64,000 nucleotides of DNA from Fusibacter bizertensis (GCF_029914245.1 NZ_JARYZI010000004.1:62001-126000), one strand, 5' to 3'; numbered from the stretch's first letter, positions 42,106 through 51,063 are shown. Numbers and translations: made by a program. The notes: generated by a model from the sequence alone, not told the origin.

Positions 42106-42711
42106 TTATTTTTTGAAAATACCAAGTGGCTTACCAACAGGTAAGAAAGCTCTACCAAAAGTATGGTTGATTACATTTGCTGCTGATCCATAGAAACCAA
42201 CAAGTGCAATTAAAAACTCACTCACTGCAGCAATCTCATGACCAATCTCTATGCCCCAAATTACACTTAAAGATAATCCAAGGAAAAGAAAATCAATTAA
42301 TACAAAAATAATCATTAGAACCTTATTTGTTTCAAGTGATGCCAATGTCATATAAAGTGAGAAAATCAAATAGCCAAGAAAAGCGAAACCAAGCTGTTTG
42401 ACATCAGCATTAGCTTTCATTGCCTCTCCGAAAACGCCATTTGAGGTCATCCAAGTCATTGCAACAGCTAACCAAAATAGTGAATACGCACCAAATGCTG
42501 TAGCACCAAATACATTTCCTTTTTTAGCGTCATTAACACATGCATATACTTGTGCCATTGCACCTAAGAAAATTGCCCAAGGAATAATAAAAGATGTACC
42601 TGTAGTCCATCCTAACTTTTGCGTTGAAGCCACAAAAGTAACCATAGCAAGACCAAATAATCCAAGTGCCGACGGGTCTGCTGTAAAAATCTTTCTTTCG
42701 TTCTGATCCAC
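42106..42711 (-). CDS. satP: GPR1/FUN34/YaaH-type acetate transporter
   Basis: Six-helix membrane protein for acetate/succinate proton symport or efflux. The start is GTG at 42711 with GGGAGG upstream; an in-frame GTG at 42741 lacks a ribosome binding site and would place GGFIV in the leader. It has 201 residues. The signature DPSALGLFGLAMVTF stands where NPAPLGL is usual, so the first Asn is Asp. The six hydrophobic segments are evenly spaced to the C-terminal GVYGSAANVINHTFGR-like end. In a fermenting anaerobe it probably exports or imports acetate. It is monocistronic with a G/C-rich terminator. Confidence 0.88.
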   Translation of the reverse strand: MDQNERKIFTADPSALGLFGLAMVTFVASTQKLGWTTGTSFIIPWAIFLGAMAQVYACVNDAKKGNVFGATAFGAYSLFWLAVAMTWMTSNGVFGEAMKANADVKQLGFAFLGYLIFSLYMTLASLETNKVLMIIFVLIDFLFLGLSLSVIWGIEIGHEIAAVSEFLIALVGFYGSAANVINHTFGRAFLPVGKPLGIFKK

Positions 42712-42883
42712 GATAAATCCTCCCAATGATAAATCTTTCACTAAAAATCAAACTCCAAATTAGATTATCATAAATGTCCCACCATATCAAGAAAAATCAT
42801 CGTAAAAAAAAGGTCGCAAGTTTCCACGCAAAGGGTATAATATAATAATAGTCAAACAACACTTAACTAAATTGGAGGAATAT

Positions 42884-43627
42884 ATGAATATAGCTGCATT
42901 TTTTGATATTGACGGTACACTTTACCGCAATTCATTGATGATAGAACACTTTAAAAAGATGGTAAAATATGAGATTATAGATCCCGCCCTTTGGCATACT
43001 AGTCTCAAAAACGCTTTTACTGAATGGCGTAAACGCGTCGGAGAATATGATGATTATATGATGGAACTTGTAAACACTTATTACGATGCTTTAAAAGGAA
43101 GGCGTGTTGCAGATCTAGAGTTTATCTCTAATCAAGTTGTTACACTACATGGTGATATTGTTTACAAGTACACGAGAAGCCGCATCTTATGGCATAAACT
43201 GCAGGGTCATAAAGTTTTCTTCATTTCTGGAAGTCCAGATTTTCTAGTTTCAAAAATGGCTGATAAATATAACATTGATGGCTATCGCGGAACTGGCTAT
43301 TTAGTCGATCGCGACGGATGTTATACAGGGGAAGTAGTCCCAATGTGGGATTCTGATAGTAAAAATAGCGCAATTGATGAAATCGTTAAAGAATTTAATA
43401 TAGATTTATCTCAAAGTTTTGCTTATGGCGACACAAACGGAGATTTTTCTATGTTAAGTCGCGTTGGTCATCCGGTTGCTATCAATCCAGCTAGAGAACT
43501 CTTGCTCAACATAAAAACCACACCTGAGCTTGCTAAACGCGCTAAAGTCATCATCGAAAGAAAAGATTTAGTCTATGAATTAGATGCAAGTGTGAAGATT
43601 ATCAGTGAGGAACAACTTCATATATGA
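42884..43627 (+). CDS. HAD-IB family phosphatase (SerB-like)
   Basis: HAD hydrolase of 247 residues from the ATG at 42884, which has TGGAGG upstream; the TTG in that site is rejected. Motif I is AAFFDIDGTLYRNSLMIEHF with the nucleophile Asp near 8. Motif II is FFISGSPDFLVSKMADKY, motif III contains KNSAIDEIV, and motif IV is FAYGDTNGDFSMLSRVGHPVAINP. This pattern resembles HAD-IB enzymes related to phosphoserine phosphatase and CicA-type lipid phosphatases. Substrate is unknown. The promoter region carries TATAAT at 42836-42841. Confidence 0.85.
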   Translation: MNIAAFFDIDGTLYRNSLMIEHFKKMVKYEIIDPALWHTSLKNAFTEWRKRVGEYDDYMMELVNTYYDALKGRRVADLEFISNQVVTLHGDIVYKYTRSRILWHKLQGHKVFFISGSPDFLVSKMADKYNIDGYRGTGYLVDRDGCYTGEVVPMWDSDSKNSAIDEIVKEFNIDLSQSFAYGDTNGDFSMLSRVGHPVAINPARELLLNIKTTPELAKRAKVIIERKDLVYELDASVKIISEEQLHI

Positions 43628-43692
43628 TTTAATTAATTTTGAATATTTTGCTTCTATTAAGTAATAGCTGAAAGAAACGGACAAAAATCAAC

Positions 43693-43735
43693 AAAACCTG
43701 TGATTCTCTTTTAAAAGAAGAATCACAGGTTTTTC
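43693..43735. terminator. Bidirectional terminator between HAD and omega-amidase genes
   Basis: Perfect 15-bp stem AAAACCTGTGATTCT (43693-43707) / AGAATCACAGGTTTT (43719-43733), 11-base loop, T run on the + strand and an A-rich left flank for the - strand. Confidence 0.88.
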
Positions 43736-43755
43736 TTGATTGTCTTGTTGTTATA

Positions 43756-44583
43756 CTATTTTAACTTAGTTGAATATACATCATTTCTAAGTTGTCTGAT
43801 GATTGGCAGTTGTTCTCTAATCTGTCTTACTTCATTAAAATCAATTTCACCTAGTAAGTAGCCTTCAGTATCATCAAGTCTGCCTAAAACATCACCCCAA
43901 GGATCAACCACAATAGAATTGCCATAAGAGATATATCCTAAAGAGTAATCTCTAGCAGGTGCACAACCCACTGTAAAAACTTGATTGTCCACAGCTCTAG
44001 ATCTAAATAACAGTTCCCAATGTGCTGGTCCAGTAGTCATATTAAATGCTGCTGGGTATATGATCATTTTTGCACCCTCTGCTACCATAAGCCTCGCCAG
44101 TTCAGGAAACCTAATATCATAACAAATTGCCAAACCAATTTTACCATACTCTGTTTCAAAAACAGTAGGTTGATTTCCAGCTTCTAACGTTTCAGACTCT
44201 TTAAAATATTGCCCATTTTCGATATTTATATCAAACATATGAATTTTTCTATGTTTGCCTATTTGATTTCCATTTGGATCAAATACAAATGAAGTGTTAT
44301 AGATCTTGCCTGCCTCTATCTCAGGTATAGAACCTGCAACAAGGTAAATTTTCTTTTCAATGGCAATTTGCTGCATCTTTTGCCATGTTTCGCCACCTTC
44401 TGGCTCGGCATAGCTCGGAAAGCGTTGGGTTTCATATGGACAATTGAACATCTCAGGTAGGACAACAAGATTCGCCCCATTGTCTGCTAGCTGTGAGATA
44501 TTTTCAATAGCTTTGCCAACTGCAATCGATTTATCCCTAGATGTAATCATCTGAATTAATCCCAATTTGAACTTCTCTTTCAA
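43756..44583 (-). CDS. Carbon-nitrogen hydrolase, omega-amidase (Nit2)-like
   Basis: Nitrilase-superfamily enzyme of about 275 residues. The catalytic triad is Glu in VVLPEMFNCPY, Lys in KHRKIHMFDI, and Cys in AICYDIRFPE. ILNGQYFKES-like ENGQYFKESETL is typical of omega-amidases that hydrolyse alpha-ketoglutaramate. The start is set at a TTG at 44583, which follows AAAGGGGTGAG; an ATG at 44631 overlaps the preceding gene and adds a non-family tail. It is transcribed with the flavodoxin-type gene. Confidence 0.86.
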   Translation of the reverse strand: MKEKFKLGLIQMITSRDKSIAVGKAIENISQLADNGANLVVLPEMFNCPYETQRFPSYAEPEGGETWQKMQQIAIEKKIYLVAGSIPEIEAGKIYNTSFVFDPNGNQIGKHRKIHMFDINIENGQYFKESETLEAGNQPTVFETEYGKIGLAICYDIRFPELARLMVAEGAKMIIYPAAFNMTTGPAHWELLFRSRAVDNQVFTVGCAPARDYSLGYISYGNSIVVDPWGDVLGRLDDTEGYLLGEIDFNEVRQIREQLPIIRQLRNDVYSTKLK

Positions 44584-44627
44584 ACTACTCACCCCTTTGT
44601 TATAGTCTTCATTTACAAACTGCCATC

Positions 44628-45239
44628 TCACGGCATTAAGTATGCTTCAATATCCTTTACGATTTCATCTAAATCCTTTGAAACTTCACTTCGGTCAACT
44701 AAAAGTTGATGGTCTGTACCAAAGTATTTCAAGTGATTTGTAAGAGGTACTCTCAAGTTATCAAAAACGAGTTTAATTGTCAGCTCATTCCCCATAAATT
44801 GATGAGGATAAGTATTGGCGCCACCTATAGAAAATACAAAACCCAATTTTTCATCTGGATTTACTTGTTCAACAAATGGCTTATGATGTTCAAAGTCACA
44901 CAAAAAAATCATCTGACATCGATCAATCAGTGTTTTAAGCTTACTTGTTACACCGTTAAAATAGACAGGAGAAGCAATTATGAGCACATCAGCTTGTTTA
45001 AACAGTGCGTAGACATCTGTCATATCGTCATCATGCACACATTGTCCCCAATTTTCTTTGCATATATTACAGTCGATACAATGTTTTATATTAAGTGTAT
45101 TCACATCAATCACTTGTGGATAAAGTGCTAATGTGTTTAATCTATCCACAAGATTATGAACTAAATACTGTGTGTTGCCGTTACTACGATGACTCCCCAT
45201 TACGATCACAATACTTTTTTTTATCATCTTGATATCCAT
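44628..45239 (-). CDS. Flavodoxin-fold NAD(P)H-dependent oxidoreductase
   Basis: FMN-binding flavodoxin-like reductase of about 203 residues. IVIVMGSHRSNGNTQYL is the phosphate loop, and IIASPVYFNGVTSKLKTLIDR the second FMN segment. KHCIDCNICKENWGQC holds four Cys (CxxCxxC...C) near residue 50-65, typical of clostridial iron-sulfur flavoproteins. Several in-frame starts exist between 45269 and 45227; the ATG at 45239 with AAAGGA upstream is my choice, because the earlier ones lie in a dyad. The C-terminal half lacks further Cys. It is followed by the amidase gene and probably co-transcribed. Confidence 0.83.
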   Translation of the reverse strand: MDIKMIKKSIVIVMGSHRSNGNTQYLVHNLVDRLNTLALYPQVIDVNTLNIKHCIDCNICKENWGQCVHDDDMTDVYALFKQADVLIIASPVYFNGVTSKLKTLIDRCQMIFLCDFEHHKPFVEQVNPDEKLGFVFSIGGANTYPHQFMGNELTIKLVFDNLRVPLTNHLKYFGTDHQLLVDRSEVSKDLDEIVKDIEAYLMP

Positions 45240-45251
45240 CCTCTTATCCTT

Positions 45252-45275
45252 TGACATACAGAATATCATATGTCA
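45252..45275 (-). promoter_or_regulatory. Inverted repeat upstream of the flavodoxin-type gene
   Basis: TGACATA-N10-TATGTCA. A third half site ATGTCA lies at 45286-45291. It overlaps the alternative early start codons of the flavodoxin-type gene, consistent with an operator near its transcription start. The binding protein is unknown. Confidence 0.45.
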
Positions 45276-45320
45276 TAAAATTTCAAATGTCACTTTTTTT
45301 AAAATTAAAAATATATTTTA

Positions 45321-46121
45321 TTACTCGTCACCATTAGACATATTTACTATTTTTTCAATTTGATCGCAGAGTGCTTTGGGCCCTGTGATTACATTATATT
45401 TGCCATCGTCAATGGTCATCCTAAACTCACCACCAGCTTCAGTAATCATCAGACAACCTGCACCCATATCCCACTTACCTAATCTAAGCTCCCAATACGC
45501 ATCATATATACCAGAAGCCACTAGACAAAGATCATATGCTGCAGCTCCCATTCTTCTTACCCCTTTGATTAATGGAATCATCTTTTCAATATTTTTAGAA
45601 TTATTATTTATAGCAGTGGCGCGATCATATGGAAAACCTGTAGCAAGAACAGATTCATTGAGCTTTGTCTGTTTTGAGATGCGCATCACTTTGTCGTTAT
45701 AAAAAGCACCACGCCCTTTCTGAGCATAATAGAGTTCATTTAACATGGGGATATAAACTACGCCAAACTCTGGCTCTTCTTTATACCATCTAGCGATTGA
45801 TACTGCAAAGATTGGATGACCTATAGAGAAATTTGTCGTTCCATCTAGTGGATCTATGATCCATTGATAACCAGATGTTTCATCTTGCGTTAAAGGCTGT
45901 AGTCCTTGTTCCTCAGATAAGATCTCGTCTAGTGGAAACAGTTCTTTTATACGATTAACAATCAATTGGTCACATGCTATATCGGCTTCTGTAACCATGT
46001 CAACTGTACTACTTTTGGTTGAAATCTCAAGCCCATCTTTTCTAAAAAATTGTCTCTGAAGTGCACCGACTTCTAGGGCAAGTTCAATTATAGGATGATA
46101 TCTTTCTTCTATTTTATACAT
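45321..46121 (-). CDS. Inositol monophosphatase family protein
   Basis: Mg-dependent phosphatase of 266 residues. The metal motifs are ILSEEQG, WIIDPLDGTTNFSIGHPIFAVSI, and KWDMGAGCLMITEAGG, with TEADIACDQLI near the start. The family includes SuhB, inositol monophosphatase, and 3'-phosphoadenosine phosphatase; the exact substrate is not determined. AAAGGA precedes the ATG. It lies 35 bases after the Nim-like gene and may share its transcript. No terminator is obvious after it. Confidence 0.9.
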   Translation of the reverse strand: MYKIEERYHPIIELALEVGALQRQFFRKDGLEISTKSSTVDMVTEADIACDQLIVNRIKELFPLDEILSEEQGLQPLTQDETSGYQWIIDPLDGTTNFSIGHPIFAVSIARWYKEEPEFGVVYIPMLNELYYAQKGRGAFYNDKVMRISKQTKLNESVLATGFPYDRATAINNNSKNIEKMIPLIKGVRRMGAAAYDLCLVASGIYDAYWELRLGKWDMGAGCLMITEAGGEFRMTIDDGKYNVITGPKALCDQIEKIVNMSNGDE

Positions 46122-46156
46122 CTAAATTCCTTTTCTTTCTATTAATATAGCTATAT

Positions 46157-46630
46157 TTACAAATCAAGAGTCGTCTTACCAGTTTTATGTTCAATCTCTA
46201 TCGCAATTATTGAAGTTTTCATATGATCAGTACTCGCGTATTTAAAACCACTTTCTTGAAAATCAGGCGCATATTTAACAATAAATGATTTTAGAATTTC
46301 TAATTTCTCAACTTCGTCATCAATAAACCTTGCTTTTCCAAAGCAGACAACACTTTCAAAATCACTAGAGAAGCGTTTTGCAACAACTGAATGTCTACCT
46401 ACTATAGTAAATGATACTTTGTCATTTGCTAGGATTGCATCAATCTTCATCCCCTCAGTTGCACAATGTATATAGATGTTTTTCGCATCAGCAACATAGT
46501 TTACAGGGATGCTATACGGGTAACCATTTGTATCAATTACTGCTAGAACACCATATTCACCCTCTGATATCAATTTTTCTATTCTTTCTAACGGCATCTC
46601 TTTTTTTGTTTTTCGCATAGGTCTAAACAT
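46157..46630 (-). CDS. Pyridoxamine 5'-phosphate oxidase-fold (Nim-like) flavoprotein
   Basis: A 157-residue split-barrel flavoprotein. The pattern is MRKTKKEMPLERIEKLISEGEYGVLA, then GYPYSIPVNYVADAKNIYIHCATEG, then DKVSFTIVGRHSVV and SVVCFGKARFIDD. This is the Nim/PNPOx-like group, some of which reduce nitroimidazoles; most have unknown substrates. AGGAGG precedes the start. It has no signal peptide and should be cytosolic. Confidence 0.85.
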   Translation of the reverse strand: MFRPMRKTKKEMPLERIEKLISEGEYGVLAVIDTNGYPYSIPVNYVADAKNIYIHCATEGMKIDAILANDKVSFTIVGRHSVVAKRFSSDFESVVCFGKARFIDDEVEKLEILKSFIVKYAPDFQESGFKYASTDHMKTSIIAIEIEHKTGKTTLDL

Positions 46631-46788
46631 AATTACCTCCTAATTTCATTCCTACAATATTCACTATACACCCATTCTATAGCCTTGTGAACGCCATTTT
46701 TTAACATTTTGTAAACTACTGAGAAAATTGTTTAAATCTGATGCTTTGGGTTAACTATAGTATGTAAACAAAAATATGGAGGTTTTAC

Positions 46789-47289
46789 ATGAGAGATCAA
46801 ATCACTATGGGTGGAAATCCTATTACTTTATTAGGTGAAGAAATAAAAGTTGGTATGAAGGCTCCTGAATTTAAAGCAACTAAACCAGATATGTCTGAAT
46901 TTAATTCTGAAGAATTAAAAGGAAAAATAAGAGTTTATAGTGTTGTACCTTCAATCGATACACGCATCTGTGAATTTCAAACGATTCGCTTCAACGAAGA
47001 AGCAACTAAAAATCCAGATGTAATGGTTGTTACAATAAGCGTTGACTTACCATTTGCTCAAAAGAGATTTTGTGTAGCCAATAGCATCGAAAACTCTATT
47101 GTTGTTTCAGATCATAAAAATTTAGATTTTGGTGTCAAGTATGGTTATGCGATTGAAGGACTTAGACTATTAGCAAGAGGAATCGTTGTTGTAGATGCCA
47201 ATGATGAAGTTCGCTATGTAGAATATGTTAAAGAAGTCGGTTCACATCCCGACTATGATAAAGTTTTAGAATTTATTGAAACAATGTAA
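46789..47289 (+). CDS. tpx: Thiol peroxidase (atypical 2-Cys peroxiredoxin)
   Basis: Reduces peroxides with thioredoxin. It has 166 residues. The peroxidatic Cys61 is in PSIDTRICEFQTIRFNEEA and the resolving Cys95 in QKRFCVAN, as expected for Tpx. The N-terminus has the ITMGGNPITLLGEEIKVG beta-hairpin of this family. It is a single gene with ATGGAGG upstream and a terminator behind it. It would protect the iron-sulfur enzymes encoded elsewhere in the window. No PerR box was visible. Confidence 0.96.
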   Translation: MRDQITMGGNPITLLGEEIKVGMKAPEFKATKPDMSEFNSEELKGKIRVYSVVPSIDTRICEFQTIRFNEEATKNPDVMVVTISVDLPFAQKRFCVANSIENSIVVSDHKNLDFGVKYGYAIEGLRLLARGIVVVDANDEVRYVEYVKEVGSHPDYDKVLEFIETM

Positions 47290-47298
47290 AAAATATTT

Positions 47299-47340
47299 AA
47301 AGGGGAGTCTCACATTATTATGTTGTGACTCCCCTTTTTT
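47299..47340. terminator. Bidirectional terminator between tpx and lysO
   Basis: AAAGGGGAG (47299-47307) pairs with CTCCCCTTT (47329-47337), extended inside by TCACA/TGTGA after a small bulge. T run on the + strand, A/T-rich on the other side. Confidence 0.85.
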
Positions 47341-47364
47341 GTGCTTTCAATCCATTAGAAGTTT

Positions 47365-47955
47365 TTACTTGAATAAAAAAAGTGGCACTAAAATAGGAAC
47401 CATAGTGGAGAGGATTAAACCCGTTGAAAAAGATAAAATTGCTGTTTCTCCGTTGGTATTACGAGAAATAATCGGTAAAGTTGTATCCATAGCAGTTGCT
47501 CCTGATGGTGCAATTGCCTCAATAAATCCAATATGCTTAGCAATAATAGGAATTAACGCAATTGCAAATACCTCTCTAACTACATTGGTTAAAAAAGCGA
47601 GTACCGAAAGTTCTGAAGAATAAGGTGCGATGATAATTGATGATAAAGTATACCAGCCCATACCCGAACCAATTGCCCCTGATTCATTGATTGGATAACC
47701 TAAAAGAAAACCAACACCAATCGCGCCAAGTAAACTTCCCACTGCTACACCAAGTGGTATCAAGAAAAAAAGTCGCCCTGAACGTTTGATATCACGCATT
47801 ACATTTTTATTTTTTCCAATATCTATTCCCACAAAAAACAAAAGCAAACATAGCCCTATTGTCAAAAGTACATCTGTTGCTGCATAAAACGAATCTGGTA
47901 CAAAGAAACCCACAACACCACCTATAATTACAGCTAAAATAATCTTGATCGTCAT
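47365..47955 (-). CDS. LysO-type lysine exporter, C-terminal part of a split gene
   Basis: Membrane protein of 196 residues. It corresponds to the C-terminal two thirds of LysO (YbjE, DUF340). The conserved core is GAIGSGMGWYTLSSIIIAPYSSELSVLAFLTNVVREVFAI, in which the charged residues are functional in E. coli. It has five to six hydrophobic segments. Its ATG overlaps the stop of the N-terminal half as TGATG, with AAGGAGG inside the upstream frame, so the halves are translationally coupled. Lysine or a related cation is the probable substrate. Confidence 0.85.
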   Translation of the reverse strand: MTIKIILAVIIGGVVGFFVPDSFYAATDVLLTIGLCLLLFFVGIDIGKNKNVMRDIKRSGRLFFLIPLGVAVGSLLGAIGVGFLLGYPINESGAIGSGMGWYTLSSIIIAPYSSELSVLAFLTNVVREVFAIALIPIIAKHIGFIEAIAPSGATAMDTTLPIISRNTNGETAILSFSTGLILSTMVPILVPLFLFK

Positions 47956-48254
47956 CAGTTTGCCTCCTTACGTTTTCCAAAAAATTTAAGGAGGATATGC
48001 ACCATAAATACACTTCCAGCCACCGTGAAAATTGCATAAAGCACTGCATGTAATCCTATTTGTGCAAAAGCTTCTAGTACGCGATCATTCATGCCGATAC
48101 GCATCCCCATCACAAATAAAAGAGCAAACAAACACGCCAATTGAAGTTTATCGATTTTAGCACTTAAATTCTTATGAATCCATCCTTTGTAACTTAAAAA
48201 GCCGCCCACAATTAACAACCCTAGATAAAGCAAAATACTACTCATATTAGACAT
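47955..48254 (-). CDS. LysO-type lysine exporter, N-terminal part of a split gene
   Basis: Membrane protein of 99 residues with three hydrophobic segments, matching the N-terminal third of LysO (LFALLFVMGMRIGMNDRVLE is the family block). The ATG at 48254 overlaps sfsA; the in-frame ATG at 48245 has better spacing behind AAGGA. Because both halves have start signals and no internal stop, this is a natural two-subunit exporter rather than a frameshift. Confidence 0.83.
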   Translation of the reverse strand: MSNMSSILLYLGLLIVGGFLSYKGWIHKNLSAKIDKLQLACLFALLFVMGMRIGMNDRVLEAFAQIGLHAVLYAIFTVAGSVFMVHILLKFFGKRKEAN

Positions 48255-48963
48255 CCTTTATTGGCACTGTGCCAAAGTAATTTAAATCACCTGATGATGA
48301 TAACAACACTTTTATAGGGTGGATTTCAACACCGCTATCTATTGCTCTATAAAAGGCTTCGTAAAATTTTGGATCAGTATCTATCTTTGGTACAAATAGG
48401 TCTGCATCACTTAAAACCAAAAGTAAAACACCTGCTCTTGCACCATGATTTCTAATCTCTATAAGTTCCTCTAGATGCCTAGTGCCTCTGATCGTAGGTG
48501 CATCAGGAAACATAGCTACTTTATCTTCAGATAGTGAGCAGCCTTTCACTTCAACCCATAATTCTTCGATTACTTTTGTTTGTGTATTCATTATATTGCC
48601 TTTAAAGTCAATTCTAGATTTTCCATATTTAACTTCAGCTTTTAAAGTTTCAAATTCACCGAAAGGATTGAGCTTAGGGTGTTTTAGTATAGCTTCAGCA
48701 ATATAACGATGATAGCCAGAATGAATCAAAACAAATTCATTTTCTTTTTTAGCAGCTATCATATCCCAGCTTGTTTTACGTGTTTCTGAAGCTACATATT
48801 TAACCAGTACCTCATTATTTTCAAATAGTAATTCTTTTAACCTGCCAGGATCATGCACATGAACAGTTTCTATTTTCCCATCAATCTCAACTTCTGCGAT
48901 GTAGCGATTTGGACGGGCTATAAATTTCCCTTTAATCAAATCCTCAATTTTTAATAGTTTCAT
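48247..48963 (-). CDS. sfsA: SfsA family protein
   Basis: A 238-residue SfsA protein. The family N-terminus is GKFIARPNRYIAEVEIDG, with HVHDPGRLKELL and the nuclease-like block GKSRIDFKG, EELWVEVKGCSLSEDKVAMFPDAPTIRGTRHLEELIE. SfsA has been reported as a nuclease-like protein and as an activator of sugar fermentation genes in E. coli; the role here is open. AGAGG precedes the ATG. It is co-transcribed with lysO. Confidence 0.94.
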   Translation of the reverse strand: MKLLKIEDLIKGKFIARPNRYIAEVEIDGKIETVHVHDPGRLKELLFENNEVLVKYVASETRKTSWDMIAAKKENEFVLIHSGYHRYIAEAILKHPKLNPFGEFETLKAEVKYGKSRIDFKGNIMNTQTKVIEELWVEVKGCSLSEDKVAMFPDAPTIRGTRHLEELIEIRNHGARAGVLLLVLSDADLFVPKIDTDPKFYEAFYRAIDSGVEIHPIKVLLSSSGDLNYFGTVPIKDV

Positions 48964-48981
48964 TATAAACCTCTCTTATCA

Positions 48982-51063
48982 TTAAGGCATCATAAAAACT
49001 GGCGCACTTCCTAGAATTTTATCTTCACTATCATATAGTTTCATCTCAATTTTATCACCTGATGTCAGTTTCTTTTTTAGTGTAATATGTTGATCATCCA
49101 CAAATTCAAAACTTGTTTTTTCACCATTGACCATTACAACCATTGATTCATAAAAATGGTTCCCCACTATATCTGTTTGATTTGTTAACACAGTTGCTGA
49201 ACTGATGTGAATTTCAGATAAAGCCTTATTGTAATCTACAAAATCATCAATTAGCCAGTCGCTAGTGCCTACTCCTTCTTTTAAATCATCATAAATTGAT
49301 AAATAAAGTGCTTTTGTGTTCATAAACTCCGCAGTATCAGATGAGAGTTTATCTCCTTTTACATCATAACCAAAATTTCTAAAGTATAATGGCATACTCT
49401 CTCTTGCCATGTAGAGTGCTTTAAGATAATCTGGCATATCAAGACCTGCTTCTTTCAACAAATACGAAGTTAAGTAAGAAGCGTTCATTGTAGGTGTCTT
49501 AACTGAGGTATCATCATAATTTTTCCACATCACATATGGGATCGCCATCATTCGAAGGTCTACTTGGAGCGACGCATTATCTTCATCGCCTACATAATCA
49601 ACATCTCTATAAGCCTGATAATCTTCACCTAGCATCGGCAAGTGATCACCATAAAACACAAGAATTGTCGGTTCTCCACATTCTCTAAGATAGTCCACTA
49701 GATTTTCAAGTGCTAAATCCGAAAGGTAAAGACCTTGTACATAATTATGAAGGAAATAGCGGCTAGAATCAGACATTTTTGAGTTAATATCGATATCAAA
49801 CTCATCCGCAGCAAATCTAAGATTTCCATATGGTCCATGATTTTGCATTGTGACTGTAAAATTAAAAAGCGGCTTGTCAGTTGTCTCTACTGCCTTAATA
49901 ATTTGATCTGTTGCATACTGATCTGAAGCAAAGTCCCCAACTTTATCAATGTTATTCATAAACTCAATGGTTTTAAATGCATTGAATCCAAGATATTTAT
50001 ATACTTCTAAGCGGTTGTAGTACCATGACATATAAGGATGAATTCCAACAGATTCATAGCCTTGTTTTCTTAAAATTGAAGCCAATGATACTGTGGAACT
50101 CTTAATCTCATTGGGATAAACCATATACCAATCATTAGAATAATTTTTGAGCGTCATGCCAGTTAATATCTCAAACTCCGTATTAGAAGTACCACCACCT
50201 ACAACTGGGACATAAAGTTCACCATAGTGGCTTTCTTCTCGTAAAGATTCAAAAAATGAAATCGGATTCTTAGACATTTTTATACCAAGTTTATTGATGT
50301 CCCAAAAAGCTTCACTTTGAATGATAATGATATTGGGCTTAACAGCATCTTCTACAGAATCAGCTGGATTTTGTGTGTTATACTCTTGCACATATTTTGT
50401 GAACAGATTGTCAGCAGCTTCAAGCTGTGCTTCATCAACGACAACCGAGGCTGCTCTCGTATTATTGGACAAAGAATATAAAAAGCCACTCTTGGAAATA
50501 TCAATATCAGCTGAGTTTACATTTTGACCAACGATCAACAAAATTAATGATACCATCATCACTGTCGCCGAAAGTAACCTATGCTTATGAAGAGAATTGC
50601 TTTTAAAGAATTTAAACAAGAAAAAGCTAATAGCTGCAAGTACAAGAGCACCAATCACTACCATCAGTAGTGTCTTTGCGTTCACCAGTTGAGGCATCAA
50701 AACCCAAACTTCTTTCACAAGAAAAAAGTCTTCATACAGCAGCGGGACATTTCTAAGTGCATACTTACCTATATTCACAAAGCTTAGAATCGTTGCTACT
50801 GTACCAACAAAAATCGTTACCCATACAATCCTTTTGGTAATAATCAGAAGTAAGCTTGAGACCATAACCAACATTGCAAGGTTAAGTAAAAATAGAAAAG
50901 GAGACTGTGCAACCCAAGTCAGAGTGCCAACTAAGCTCTTTCTAAAAACTGCTTCAGTGCCAATAATGATAAACACATAAATCATTATCATCTTCAAAAA
51001 TGGAATTGCATTTGTCCGCCAAGATTCTAAAAAATCTATCTTTTTTTTATTATATTTATTCAA
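48982..51063 (-). CDS. LTA-synthase-family phosphoglycerol/phosphoethanolamine transferase
   Basis: Polytopic enzyme of 693 residues, with about five N-terminal helices and an extracellular sulfatase-fold domain. PNIIIIQSEAFWDINKLGI begins the catalytic domain. VGGGTSNTEFEILTG carries the Thr nucleophile, and LVFYGDHLPMLGEDY and FTVTMQNHGPYG are metal-ligand blocks. This fits the LtaS/MdoB-type group that transfers glycerol or ethanolamine phosphate to glycan or lipid. The last 85 or so residues (about 605-693) are a separate strand-rich segment. The start is TTG with GGAGC. It overlaps the photolyase gene by eight bases. Confidence 0.88.
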   Translation of the reverse strand: MNKYNKKKIDFLESWRTNAIPFLKMIMIYVFIIIGTEAVFRKSLVGTLTWVAQSPFLFLLNLAMLVMVSSLLLIITKRIVWVTIFVGTVATILSFVNIGKYALRNVPLLYEDFFLVKEVWVLMPQLVNAKTLLMVVIGALVLAAISFFLFKFFKSNSLHKHRLLSATVMMVSLILLIVGQNVNSADIDISKSGFLYSLSNNTRAASVVVDEAQLEAADNLFTKYVQEYNTQNPADSVEDAVKPNIIIIQSEAFWDINKLGIKMSKNPISFFESLREESHYGELYVPVVGGGTSNTEFEILTGMTLKNYSNDWYMVYPNEIKSSTVSLASILRKQGYESVGIHPYMSWYYNRLEVYKYLGFNAFKTIEFMNNIDKVGDFASDQYATDQIIKAVETTDKPLFNFTVTMQNHGPYGNLRFAADEFDIDINSKMSDSSRYFLHNYVQGLYLSDLALENLVDYLRECGEPTILVFYGDHLPMLGEDYQAYRDVDYVGDEDNASLQVDLRMMAIPYVMWKNYDDTSVKTPTMNASYLTSYLLKEAGLDMPDYLKALYMARESMPLYFRNFGYDVKGDKLSSDTAEFMNTKALYLSIYDDLKEGVGTSDWLIDDFVDYNKALSEIHISSATVLTNQTDIVGNHFYESMVVMVNGEKTSFEFVDDQHITLKKKLTSGDKIEMKLYDSEDKILGSAPVFMMP

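Noticed and set aside
47276-47623. A 115-residue + strand frame after tpx
   Set aside because: It runs through the tpx terminator and opposite the conserved lysO coding region; no ribosome binding site.
47955-47957. Split lysO as a frameshift pseudogene
   Set aside because: Both parts have start codons and ribosome binding sites, and the TGATG overlap is a normal coupling junction.
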